Source: Penium margaritaceum
Lineage: Eukaryota; Streptophyta; Zygnematophyceae; Desmidiales; Peniaceae
DNA: 23,542 nt
Assembly (NCBI GenBank): GCA_023375785.1
Contig: SZWC01003887.1
Span: 30,423-53,964 of the forward strand
Direction: 5' to 3'
The position numbers and the translations under genes are program-made. Shown here piece after piece: positions 1 through 9,645 of the stretch (its first letter is position 1; every line of letters starts with the position of its first letter). The notes under the pieces were generated by a model. The model ran no database searches. It worked only from the letters and a program-made list of their open reading frames with translations, and was not told the origin of the DNA.

Positions 1-1545
1 CCCCCTCCCCCTGACCAATCCCTCTCCCCCGCACAGCCACCACACCTTGGCAGCAGCAGCCGTCTGCAGGCCGGCAACGCCGGGTCGTCGCCTCATGGCG
101 GCAGCGTTGACTCCGCGTGTCTGCTCCCCCGTGCCTCTGCTGATCCCACCGTCCTGCGCCGATCGACCGCCAGCTCGTTCCCCTAGCACACGACGGCGCG
201 TCCAGAGAGCACCTGCGTGCACCGTCAACCCGTCTCCGGCCGCGTCCACGAGGCCGGGCGTGCCTTCAGCAGCTGTCAGCAGCTGCCAACTCGGCAACAG
301 GAGCAGCAGCTGCGTTGCAGCAGAAGACAGATGACGTCATACAGGATTGAGTTGACCTGACGGAAGCGGTGCAGGAGCTGAATTCGATCTTCAACCCAAT
401 TTTTCTTTGGGACCTGGTCGCGACCGACGCAGGAGGGGTTGGTTACCTAAGCATCAGAGCAAGCGTGGGGGTTCAGCCTGTAACGCCAATTTGCTGAACA
501 GGGATAAGTAGAAACTTTATGTTGAGTATTTAGTGTACTTCGACGAGAAGTGTTGAAAAAGTCTAACACATATATACAATAACGGGAATCCCAATGTGGC
601 ACATGTTGGGTCCTCTGCGCTCGAGCCCAACGACTCGTGCAAGGTCGCTTCATGAGTGATCGCCTTGAGAAGATCTACGGAGAAGTCATAGGGCTTTAAG
701 AATATTGAGGCGTGATTTTACAAAGGGGGGACTCCTTTTCATCCACCATTTGAAAAATGTTTACGTAGGTTACCCACGTTTGAAAACTTCATTTACGTAT
801 TAGCCATTCGTGATAGAAAATGACTAGTAAGCCCACTTTTCGGCAGGTCCCTTCCGTTCTCCCCAAACTTTTTAATCGGTACTCATTATGTCCAAAGCTC
901 AAAAAGCAGCACGCTTTACCCACTTTCTATGAGGTGACTCCAATACCCACTTTGGACATCCACTCGTCACTAAACGTGACTAGCGGATGTCCAAGGCTCG
1001 TGCTCCTAAACATCCGAATCCTGCAGGACGGGACCTACATCATCCCTGTCACAAGTGACATTGGCTTTTGAGGACCTCTAATCTTGCTTTTTGAAAAGTA
1101 CTTATGTTTCTTTGTTTACAAATCGTTCCACCATGCGCATAAAAAACCACCATCCGCTACTCGATGACAATCGATCAGCTCGTAATACTCGTCATTGTTG
1201 AGAGACTATCATATTTGAGAAACAGTAGACAACACGATCTTTATTCGTCATATACATGAAACTCTTGGGGTTTTTCATATCACCCGATGAACACATTGGA
1301 GTTTTTTCTCCAAATCTTTGTAGAGCTCTCGAGAGAAAAAGATGGGTGCGAGCTCGTCGCCTTATCTTCTTTCTTTCCATATCTCGTGGAATACGAGACA
1401 TAGAGCTAAGGGAAAAGCTTGCTTCGAGACTGCGAAAGACAGGACCCTGCAAGCAAAACAAGCCTCCATTTCATGAACGTCTATCGCACTATGCATCGCA
1501 CGCAGGAAGAACGGAAGCAAGATCGACGAGGTTGTCCGCATATAT
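1..1545. other. Left flank, no recognised gene
   Basis: I recognise no protein family in this stretch. The first ~340 bases are GC-rich and the rest is more AT-rich. Short open frames at 47-334, 820-1071 and 1256-1639 show no motif, no compositional consistency and no match to the elements further right. A purine/pyrimidine-rich tract near 720-735 and wording similar to plant LTR sequence at 690-1070 hint at old retroelement debris, but this is not demonstrable by reading. One strong hairpin lies at 952-994 (separate entry). The stretch ends in a TATATAAAAG run that abuts the LTR of the minus-strand copia element. Confidence 0.5.
952..994. repeat. 43-nt imperfect inverted repeat (hairpin)
   Basis: The arms TTGGACATCC (952-961) and GGATGTCCAA (985-994) are perfect 10-bp complements. 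Inside them, after a 4x4 internal loop, GTCAC (966-970) pairs with GTGAC (976-980) around a 5-nt loop. The structure is read directly; its role is unknown. It could be the tip of a decayed MITE or simply a chance hairpin. Confidence 0.6.
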
Positions 1546-2371
1546 AAAAGGAAAAGCTAGGCAGCAAGTTGGGGCAGCAGCGTTGTTGATGCAGCGTGCG
1601 GGCTTCCACGCTTGTTGCTTAGGTTTCCTGTACCCTTAGTCAGCTGCTCTAGAGTCTCACTACGGAAGCTCTGGGTTTGTAACTCAGAAATGTGCGCGCC
1701 AATGTTAGCGCCAGAAAGTAGCTCAAAACTGAAAGTGGCTGATTAGGAATGAAGAATGAGCAACAATGGGAGACCCCTGAAAGTTCTAACCCCCCCCCCC
1801 AGCTCTGTAGAACTTGTTACTCAGCTAACCAGCCAATCAGAAAATAGTCCTAGACCTATCTTCTGGCAAGCAGGGTTTTCTCAGTGAGCCCTGCCAAACC
1901 GCCGACAGCCCCAAACCCGGGCGTCATCCGTTTTGCCTCAAAACTGGACCATACCAAAATACCGACGCTACAAACAGAGTCATGCGGTCAGGATCAGCTA
2001 GAAAAATAGCAACAAAGAGTTATGGCTGCCCGAACCCCAGGCAATGCATATGATGATCCATGATGACAAACAGTGCCACGCAACATGATACATGGATCCT
2101 AGGCAGTGCATGATGCTGCAGACGCATGCACACAGCATCTGTAGTGACAGTGACCACCGGTGGCCCAACCTTCGAGGAGGCCTGTCGATGGAGTTGAGCG
2201 CATCGCCGGAGGAAGGAGGCTCCAGCAAACTGCGAGTATGCCTCAGCATGCATCCGCTCCACTGGACGACACTCCATTAGCGTCGAGTCTCGCCGTCAAT
2301 CATCTGCACGCCGATGTACAAAAGCCGGGAGGACAAAACAGAGCACAATGAAAGATGCGCAAAAAACAACA
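1546..2371 (-). repeat. 3' LTR of copia copy 1
   Basis: It matches 9646-10467 in direct orientation and 17669-18520 in inverted orientation over its whole length. The element-orientation start is TGTTGTTTTTTGCGCATC (plus-strand end at 2371). The other end lies within a few bases of 1546, where similarity to copy 2 stops in an A-run. All three LTRs keep a C/G homopolymer run (around 1790-1800 here) and a CCAAT pentamer (1833-1837). The outer end has lost a clear CA dinucleotide. Confidence 0.88.
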
Positions 2372-2380
2372 CTCCCCCAT
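2372..2380 (-). other. Polypurine tract of copia copy 1
   Basis: In element orientation the sequence ATGGGGGAG lies immediately upstream of the 3' LTR start TGTTG. A short G-rich purine tract at this position is the standard plus-strand DNA primer of LTR retroelements, so it also fixes the LTR boundary at 2371. Confidence 0.8.
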
Positions 2381-2476
2381 GACTCACAAGCGTAGTGCAC
2401 ATGGACAGCTAGACATAGTCAACAGCCTGACTCCCTCAAAGCACACAGAGACGCAGGCAGGGATAAAGAGAGCCAC
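2381..2476. other. Spacer between RNase H stop and polypurine tract
   Basis: About 100 bases of 3' untranslated element sequence. No further motif was recognised. Confidence 0.5.
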
Positions 2477-2950
2477 TCACAGACGCACGCCAACCGAACT
2501 CACAGCCGCCTTGAAGGAGTCGCGCTTCAGTGCCTTGGTCAAGAAGTCAGCCAGCTGTCTTGCTGTCTCAACCCACACAATGCTGATGCTGCCGTCATGC
2601 AACAACAAACGTACATATTGACACTTACCATTGATGTACTTTGTGCGTGTGTGATGCACGCAGTCATTGTCGGCAATGACCATGGCACTCTCATTGTCAC
2701 AATGCAACGTGATGGATGCGTCGGACTGACGCAACCCAGACAACAGACGATGCAACCACACACACTCACACGCACCTGAGCCAAGGGCCACGTACTCAGC
2801 CTCAGCAGTGCTGCGTGGAATGCATCCCAACTTTCCACTACGCCAGGACACAGCCGTGGTGCCGATTAGAAAGATCCAGCCTGTGTGACTCTTATTGTCC
2901 GGGCTACCGGCCCAGTCACTGTCGGTGTAGTCCAGTGCGACCATAGACGA
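2477..2950 (-). pseudogene. Copia RNase H domain (copy 1)
   Basis: This is the C-terminal part of a 281-codon open stretch (3322 down to 2477) of the pol polyprotein. The domain degrades RNA in RNA/DNA hybrids during reverse transcription. Motifs, by residue in the open stretch: YTDSDWAGS at about 132-140, STAEAEYVAL at 171-180 and HCDNESA at 207-213. The usual HxRTKHID motif near the end appears as HHTRTKYIN, so its acidic residue is Asn here. The tail ADFLTKAL is the conserved end of copia pol. The stop at 2477 is a plausible natural polyprotein end because the PPT follows ~100 bases later. The domain is open but belongs to a broken polyprotein. Confidence 0.92.
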
Positions 2951-3995
2951 CTGGCGGCAGAACATGAAACCTTGCGGAGGAGTCGAGATGACATGGCGTA
3001 GTACTCGGATCGCGGCCTCGAAGTGGAGGTGACGTGGCTCTTGAGAAAACCAAGCCAGGAGATCGACGGCGAACGCGATGTCTGGGCGCGTCATCATCGC
3101 CAAGAACATCAGTGACCCGATGACTCGCAGATACAAGGTCACGTCAACTGGCTCCCTCACAACAACTGTGTAAAAACTCTTGAGTTGCACTTGACCATCT
3201 GGTGACATATGTGCAGATGCGCTCAGTACAAGGGGCAGGTCCTCAGCAAAGCAAGTGGACGGGGTTTGCACATAGGTAGTTTTGTGCACGTGCAGGATGC
3301 CCCTGAAAGCTATCATGCTCAAGCTTCATGCCCAGGAAGACTCGGGCAAACCCGAGATCCTTCATCTAGTAGGCGGCGTGTAGTAGGTCCTTGACACACT
3401 GGATGGTAGCCAGGACAGGCGACACGATGAGGAGGTTATCGACGTAGACCAGAACAGCGGTGAAAGTCTGGCCTCGTGGGCAGACAGAGTGTGGGGTCAG
3501 CTGTGCTGCGCTGGAGGCCGCCGCGGAGGAGCGTGCTACTAATCTCCTAGTTCCACTGCCGAGGTGACTGCTTCAGGCCATATAGGGCCTTCCGCAGCCG
3601 CCATACTCTCCCAGTGCCGTCGTCGAAGCCTGGGGGCTGCACCATGTAGAGCTCCTCACCCTCCACTCAGCCATGGAGGAAAGCATTGCTCACGTCCATC
3701 TGATATGGCTTCCACCCATGTCAAGCAACTTGGCTGAAAAGCGCTCAGCTAATGGAGAACCGGCCAACTGGGGCAAAGATATGGTCGTAATCAACCCCAG
3801 AGATCTTAGCAACCCCTTTGGCTATGAGGCGGGCCTTGTACTTGTCCAAGGACCAGTCGGGCTTCCATTTCCGCCGAAAGACCCACTTGGCACTGATGGC
3901 CTTCCGACCTGGAGGGAGGTCGACGAGGTCATATACATGGTGCTGCTGGGTGGCAGCTAGCTCGTCAGCGCACGCAACATCCTAGTGTGTGGCCT
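2951..3995 (-). pseudogene. Copia reverse transcriptase (RVT_2), broken (copy 1)
   Basis: This RNA-dependent DNA polymerase of the pol polyprotein shows the copia-type series in order. First come DLVDLPPGRKAI, KWVFRRKWKP, YKARLIAKG and GVDYDHIFAPVGRFS, then YQMDVSNAFLHG with the first catalytic Asp at about 3692. These are followed by [24 protein letters not shown], the active-site box at 3435-3446, KDLGFARVFLGMKLEHD and YLRVIGSLMFLAMMTRPDIAFAV. The active-site box reads YVDN instead of YVDD, a G-to-A change at a catalytic residue. There are several in-frame stops (for example after FLHG and FSIS). The frame shifts near 3480 and back near 3310, so the middle is out of phase with both ends. 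The N-terminal and RNase H parts share the same phase as the upstream integrase core. Confidence 0.92.
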
Positions 3996-5048
3996 TAGGC
4001 GAGGCTCAAGCCAAGCGTTGGGTGGCTAGGTCCTGCGGGCGTGCTGTGAAGCGAACTGAGAGAGCGTGTGTATCTTGAGCTCCAGGTGGGATGCGCGCGA
4101 GTGCAACCATGACAGCATGCCGATGCTCGTGATGGAGCATGGCGTAACCGAGTGCGGAACCTAGGTGAAGGTCTGCAATGAGCGTCAAGGTGGTCAGGCC
4201 GACGGCCTTGGTACCAGGGTCCCCACTTACAACCGTGTGAGTGGAAGAGAGGCGTGGAGCCACAGCGGGGCGGGGACGCCACGGGGCGCGGTGCGGCGGT
4301 CTGCACGCTCACTGACCGCCTGGGTCGGAGACTACCGCCTGGGCCACGTGTGTAGGGCAGACCAACGGGGGCGGACAGGGCTATTAACCGAGAGGGGCCA
4401 GCGGACGCGACTAAGGTTGTCGGCGCGGAGGGGCCAGTGGGCGCAACTGGTGCTGGTGCCCCAGAGGGACCAATAGACCCAACAAGTGACGTTGGCCCGG
4501 AGGGGCTAGTGGGTGCAACTTGGACTGCCGGTCTAGAGGGGTCGACGGGCGCGACAGGGGCGGCTAGCCCAAGGGGCCAGCGGGTGCGACTAAGGCTGCC
4601 GCTCGAGAGGTGCCAGCACGCTCAACTTGGGCGACCGGCCCAGAGGGACCAGCGATCGTGACTGGGACTGCTGGCCAGGAGGGCCCAGCAAGCACAACTG
4701 GATCTGCCGACCCGGAGGGGCCAGCGGGTGTGACTAGGGCGACCGGCCCAGAGGGACCAGCAGTCGTGATTGGGGTTGCCATCCCAAGGGGCTAGCAGGA
4801 GCAACTCCATCTGCCCGCCCGGAGTGGCCAACGGATACGACTGGGTCTGCCGGCCAGGAGGGGCCAGCGGGTGTGACTGGGGCTAGTGGCTGAGAGGGGC
4901 CCGTGGGCGCAACTGGGGCGGCTAACTGAGGGGGACCCAGGGATGTGCCACCCGTAAGTAGCAGGACGGAGGATGGACTCACCACTCCCCCACACAATGG
5001 GAGGGACACCGACGAGACGAAGCGAACGAGATCGCGCGGAAACAGCTC
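3996..5048 (-). repeat. Integrase-RT linker with 36-bp tandem repeats (copy 1)
   Basis: From about 4360 to 4940 there are about 15-16 tandem units of 36 bp, seen as a GAGGGRCCAG-like anchor recurring every 36 bases (4392, 4428, ...). In element orientation each unit encodes about 12 residues rich in Pro, Ser, Thr, Ala and Val, of the type AAPVVSTGPSGP. The equivalent region of copy 2 (from ~23266) has the same unit. The repeat is a hydrophilic spacer between integrase and RT within pol. The flanks 3996-4360 and 4940-5048 are non-repetitive linker. Collagen-like open frames on the plus strand here are antisense artefacts. Confidence 0.85.
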
Positions 5049-5935
5049 CTAAAAGAAGAGGGCATTGAGGGACTCCACGATGCAGTGTCGGGAGGGATCG
5101 CAAGAGTGCCAAGCCTTGGACTGACAAGAGATACCAAGAAAGGTGCAAGGACGCCCGTGAGGGACCAGCTTGCCGCCTTGGTATGGGGCGGGTAGCAACA
5201 CGATGGCAGCGTAGTCCCAGAAGCGAGCAGGGCGGAGGTCGGCACGCTGACCGCGGTGAGGAAGGGGTCCGTGAAGAATCCGGTTCCAGACCCACGTCAT
5301 GTGGGCCATGGCTTCAAAGTAGAAGCCATTGGAGAGGCCAGACTCAACCCCCATGGTGCGGACGGCATCGGCCATTATACGGTTCCACCGCTTGGAGACG
5401 CCGTTCTGGGCGGGTGTGAAGGGCGCGGACGTCTTGTGGTGAATACCACAGAGGCGTGAACAGTCGTGGTCTCGTCCATGTACTCACAACCACGATCGGA
5501 GTGAAAGCCGCGAAGAGATTAATTACATTTGAGCTCCGCAAGGACAAGCCAAACCTGAATGGCACTGACGACATTGCTCTTCTGCCGCAGGCAAAAATCC
5601 TAGCAGTAGCGAGAGTAGTCGTCAATGAGGATGAGGACATAGCGGCCATGCTCTCCGACAAAATCGGTAGGGAGAGGACCCATGACATCAGAGTGGACCA
5701 GGTCGAGAGGGGCAAACGCATGGGAGGAGGACAGAGGGTATGTGGATCAGTGCATTTTGCCTTGACCGCAATCAATGCACTCCGTGGGGTACGGAAAAGG
5801 GAACGTCTCAGGGTCAAGACCCTTGGGCGGCTGGGTGCGGAGCATGTTGTCGACGGCAGCAAAGTGGACGTGGCAAAGGTGGCACTGCAAGAGATGGGTG
5901 TGCTGCGGAGAAAGTGTGTTGGTGACAAACACATG
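5049..5935 (-). pseudogene. Copia integrase, broken (copy 1)
   Basis: This enzyme inserts the cDNA into the genome. The N-terminal HHCC zinc-binding segment (GAG pre-integrase) lies at about 5740-5930, with LCHVH and ECIDC. The catalytic core has Asp at 5702-5704 (LDLVHSD), Asp at 5621-5623 (IDDYSRY) and Glu at 5483-5485 (SDRGCEY). The last two are 46 codons apart, the same as in copy 2. The C-terminal part is a separate open stretch, 5375 down to 5049, carrying QNGVSKRWNRIMADAVRTM, FEAMAHMTWVWNR and GGKLVPHGRPCTFLG. It is in a different frame, so there is a frameshift near 5440. Stops include TGA after GKMH, TAG after SRYC and TAA after LKCN. Confidence 0.92.
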
Positions 5936-6880
5936 GCATGTGGCGGCCGACGGGGAAGGGTCGGACAGAAAGGAGGACAGACCAGACACGTGCCACATGT
6001 TGCTACGGGCGGTGGCGCGAAGAACGATAAGACTCAACGGGCGTAACTATATAGTGCCAACACCACGCGAGTGCACATCATCCATGCTCATGCGGTCAAG
6101 GGAAGTAATAGACAGGAGGCTGAGCTGAAGACCTGGGACGAAAAGGACATCGGTCACCAAGACATCATTGGTAGGACCACAGAAACGAATGACACCATTG
6201 CCGCAAACAGGTAGCACTTGGCCGGAGCCCCTCCGAACACCGGAGATATCGCCAACTAGACCAAGTATATTGAAGGCCTCGCGAGAGGCCGTCGTGTGAT
6301 GCGTGGCCCCGGAGTCGATGATCCAGGTCTCGGCCAGTAGTCGCCAGATCGTAGTCGCCAGATCGTTGACAGTCACAATGCAGCAAGCAAGAGACGAGGC
6401 AGCAGTGGAAGGGGACGCGAAGCGAGACTTCCAATCATCAAGCCACATGACGTCATCACGGAGGGGGACAAAGGAGACCACGGAAGGCGGCAGGACAGAC
6501 AAGAGAGCAGAACACGAGCGCAGTTCAGTCTCAGTCATGCATGGCAAGGGGGACGAGCAGGAGGTGACGTAACTCGCACTTCCCTGGGGGGGAGGGCGAG
6601 GCAGACCGAGCTGAAGTGCAATGAACTACTCCATTTGACGCTCATGTGTGGATGGCCTGCGAGTGTAGATTGAGTGCGAAATGATGGTGCCTGAGCCCGG
6701 ATAGAAGGAGGACGGCCTCGGTGAAGGGAACGAAGGCGCCGACGACTGCGGATGATGCTGCTATGGAGCTGGCGTCTGCAAGATCGGTGTCCCGTTTGGA
6801 GGAGTGGAGCTGTTGGATGGGGTCAAGGCATCAGAGGCGGCAACAGTGACGGCTGCAGAGGCGAGACGGCACTCCCTCTG
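5936..6880 (-). pseudogene. Copia aspartic protease and gag-protease linker (copy 1)
   Basis: The protease cleaves the Gag-Pol polyprotein. The catalytic signature WIIDSGATHH has its DSG at 6308-6316. It is followed by GSGQVLPVCG, VLFVPGLQLSLLSI and the run-in to the integrase zinc-binding segment. The stretch 6547 down to 6047 is open. It is closed by a TAG where copy 2 has TCG. Upstream (6548-6880) is a low-complexity linker with Pro/Ser/Thr and the string IALQLGLP, interrupted by TAG at 6761-6763 and 6626-6628. The whole stretch is in the same phase as Gag and the integrase core. Confidence 0.88.
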
Positions 6881-8210
6881 GCAACGCATGGTTGCAATGA
6901 CGTGCGCCTCGTCCGTCGGTGGCGGGCACGTGTACCATCCGTGTCCTGGCTAGCCACTGTTGTGGCAGACTGAGCCACTACCACTAGACCCTATTGACTG
7001 CTGCTGTTGCTGCTACTACTGTCCCTTGCCCTTCTTGCTCTGTATCTTCTTCTTTCCTTGTGACAAGGAGCTAGTAGAGGCAGCTACTATGGGAGAAGTG
7101 AGGACCACTGAAACAACGGTAGGGGAGGCTAGGGCCTCAGTGCGCTGGAGGCGAGACTCAAAATGAGCTGCCTCAATCCTGAGGAAGAGCTCATATGCCC
7201 AGGGCATAAGGGTGCCCTGGGCTACCATGGTTGAGAGGAGATCTTAGGAATAGTGCGCGAAGACATCCGCGTACGCGCCAGTGGCACCTCGCTTCATGGT
7301 GAGGAGCGTGGCCAAGGGGGGTGGAGCGGAGGTGCCTAGGCGACGGAGGATGTCCTCAGCCTGCTGCCAGTAAGCGGTGACTCTCTCGGACTCCCCCATG
7401 TGTAGGGAGATGAACTCCAGAAGCAGACGGCTGGTCTCAGCCTCACTAGACAAACGATGGGGACGAGTGAGGACGTGCCATGCGGCTTCAGGGTCTGGGG
7501 TGTTGCCAACGGTGAAGCTATCAAGAAAGGGCTCTAAGGCCAGGCGGGAAGCACGAGGAGCGACAAGAACAAGGGCGCGTACGACGGGACCAACATCATA
7601 CAGCCGGTTTGCCTGGGTGGAGTCGGACAAGAGGGTGTGGTATGCTCACACACCCTTGCCCTATGCCCAAATGCGGAAGCTAAGCTCCCAGCTCCGGATC
7701 TGCTCACCGACTTGAATCGGAGGGGGCGGCGTCTCAAAGGCCTTTTGCCTTCGGTCGGCACCTAGAGTGGGGCCAAGGACGGAGGTCACTGTCTGCCGCT
7801 GACGCTGAGTCTGCTGCTACACTAGGTACTACGTAGCAGCAAACACAGTGTGGCTGGCATGCCTAGGAGGAATGAATGGCGGCGGGACACTAGAGGGAGT
7901 CTACGAGGCCAAGGGTTGTAGTGCTACAAGCTATAGCATCAAGGCAGCGAGCTGTTGTTGAATGAAAAGTAGAGGATCAAGAGTGCCAGCGACGATGCCT
8001 ATTGGCTACTGCTTTTGCAATTGCCGCTGCTGCTACTACTATTCCTGTTCCTGTTGTTGTTGCTGTTGCTGTTGCTATTGCTGGTGATGTTGCTCATGCT
8101 GCTGCTACTGCTGCATCAACTGTTGCAACTGCTATAAGAAAGGGGTGGGGTACCACCACAAGGGTCACCCCAACGGAGGAGGACCCCTTCCCACAAGGGC
8201 TATTGGCCAT
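6881..8210 (-). pseudogene. Copia Gag with Gln-rich N-terminus and CCHC knuckle (copy 1)
   Basis: Gag is the capsid/nucleocapsid protein that packages element RNA. A probable start is the ATG at 8208-8210 in context CCACCATGG (MANSP...), shared with copy 2. One frameshift is needed to enter the Gln frame. In that frame 8000-8150 reads as Gln-rich sequence with TAGs. It continues through LDPLLFIQQQLAAL, LGPTLGADRRQ, SWELSFR, DSTQANRLYD, EPFLDSF, AAWHVLTRPHR, SRLLLEF, YWQQAEDILRRLG and MKRGATGAYADVFAHY. A basic KKKIQSKKGKGQ stretch and a knuckle near 6965-6930 (CHNSG-stop-PGHGWYTC) follow. The second knuckle Cys is Ser and its Gln is TAG. Other stops are TGA at 7646-7648 and TAA at 7244-7246; nearly all the rest are TAG. 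Confidence 0.85.
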
Positions 8211-9634
8211 GGTGGGTTTTGGTGCTTCCTCTCTTTGTTTTTTTTTTGTGATGGTGATGTCAGTAAAGACGTTAGCCTAGATGACTGGCGTCAGCAACTG
8301 CTACTTTGTTATCTCCTACTGTTGCTGCTATAAAGTTTCTTCCCCACTTCCCCTTTTTTTGTTGATGACGTCAGCCATGATGTCAGTAATGATGTCAGTG
8401 GTAAGATGTTGACATTTATAGCAGCTGTTGCTGGTGTTGCTACTGAGCAGCTATAGCGGTTGCTATTGTTGATGCTGCTGTTGCTACTATTGCTGCCGCT
8501 GCTGCTGCTTGTCGCTGCTACTACTGTTATAGCTGCTGTTGCTACTATTGCTACTATTGATGTTGCTACTGCTATTACTGGTGCTATCATTGCTGCTACT
8601 GCTGCTGCTGTTTTTGCCATTGTTGCAACTGCTGCTTGCAGCTAATGCTACTGTTGCTACTTTTGATACGCCTATTGTGGTACCAGCAACTGCTACTGTT
8701 GCTGCTGCTACTGTTGTAGCTACTGTTGCAGCTGTTGCTATTGTTTCTGCTACTACTGCTAATGCTGCTACTGATGTAATCGCTACGACTACTGCATGCA
8801 GCCGGGCTATTGTGGCTACTGTAGTAGCTATGGTAGCTGCTGCTCGGGTAGGGGAAAACATTTTTGTCTCTTTTTTTTACATTTTCGTCTGGCATAGCAA
8901 GCTTCGCTGCTTGTTGTAGGTAGCGAGCTGTGAACATTGAGCTCGCTGCTCGTTGCAAGCAGTCTATTACTTGTAGTGAGGAACGGGCTAACTGCTTGCA
9001 GCCCGCCGCTCGTGGCAAGGTATGGGCCGCAAGTAGCAACAGCTGCTACCGGTTGATGATGCCTGTTGTTCGCTGCTGCTACCGTTACTGCTGGTAGCTG
9101 TTGCTTCTTGCTACTGCTTGCTACTGTGGCTTCCAAAGCTAGTGCTGTTGTTGCTCGCTACTACTACTGCTGCTGGCTGCCGCTGCTGCTGGTGGTACGA
9201 GCTGCTGCTGCTGGCCATCATTGCTGCTTGCTGTCGCGGGCTGCTTGCTGCAAGCTACTGGGAGCTGCTGCTGCTACCGGTTGCTCCTGATCCTTCAAGC
9301 TGCTACAAGCTCATGCTGCTCCTGGCTACTGCTGCTGCACGCACCTACTGCTGGCTACTGTTGCCACTACTCGCTGCTGCTGCTTGCCGCTGCTGCTGTT
9401 GTAGGCTACTAATGCTCATCGTTGTTGCCATTCAATGCACTTGGGTGACAATGCAACATGCGTCATTGCCCTTAGGTGTCGGACGCGGGCTGCTCACCTC
9501 CTTGCTTCATGCGTGGGGGTCAGTGCTGCCGAAAAAAATCCGGCAGTATTTCCCCTACACTGGCGCGTATGGTGGTCCACCGACATTATCTTGCACGAGT
9601 ACGCCAGTCTTCTGCTGCTGCTGCTATGCTCTGA
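8211..9634 (-). repeat. CAG-rich 5' leader of copia copy 1
   Basis: About 1.4 kb lies between PBS and gag start. It is dominated by degenerate trinucleotides (CTG/GCT/TGC-like on the plus strand, CAG-type in element sense), with TAG and CAA variants. It contains a GCTCGC/GAGC-rich module (about 8890-9010), an array of TGAYGTCA sites (8366-8397) and a near-palindrome around CTGCCGG at ~9525-9560. Copy 2 has the same modules in the same order over about the same length. Open frames on both strands here (poly-Leu, poly-Ala, poly-Ser/Asn) are by-products of the triplet periodicity. Confidence 0.85.
8366..8397. promoter_or_regulatory. Three TGAYGTCA sites at exact 12-bp spacing
   Basis: TGACGTCA (8366-8373), TGATGTCA (8378-8385) and TGATGTCA (8390-8397) are each 12 bp apart. 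TGACGTCA is a classic bZIP (CRE/TGACG) core. Related sites occur at 8250-8300 and in the matching part of copy 2 (19715-19734, 19850-19880). The motif and spacing are seen directly. A regulatory role, such as internal enhancer for the element, is inferred. Confidence 0.5.
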
Positions 9635-9645
9635 CTCTGCTACCA
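9635..9645 (-). other. Primer binding site of copia copy 1
   Basis: In element orientation the sequence TGGTAGCAGAG follows the 5' LTR directly. The plant copia site that pairs with the 3' end of initiator Met-tRNA is TGGTATCAGAGC, so ten of eleven bases agree. The equivalent in copy 2 is TGGTATCAAAGC. Confidence 0.8.

Noticed and set aside
1293-1315. Hairpin with T-run (TTGGAG, six T, CTCCAA) as a terminator
   Set aside because: It is a 6-bp stem in eukaryotic non-coding DNA with no gene upstream. Chance occurrence is likely.
4437-4795. Collagen-like open frames (repeated GPEGPA) on the plus strand
   Set aside because: They are antisense to the 36-bp repeat linker of the minus-strand copia Pol. 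Copy 2 proves the coding sense, since the integrase frame runs directly into the repeat.
5344-5934. 196-codon minus-strand frame over the integrase
   Set aside because: It is a shadow frame. The true integrase motifs (HHCC, DDE) are read in another phase, shared with Gag and protease.
5456-6046. 196-codon plus-strand frame antisense to the integrase
   Set aside because: It has no domain and lies opposite clear minus-strand integrase and pre-integrase motifs.
8002-9412. Poly-Leu, poly-Ala and poly-Ser/Asn open frames on both strands
   Set aside because: They are by-products of the degenerate CTG/CAG triplet array, which lacks stops in several frames. They have no domain and differ between copies.
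8366-9634. CRISPR-like or satellite array
   Set aside because: There are no regular repeat-spacer units. It is degenerate trinucleotide sequence inside a retrotransposon leader.
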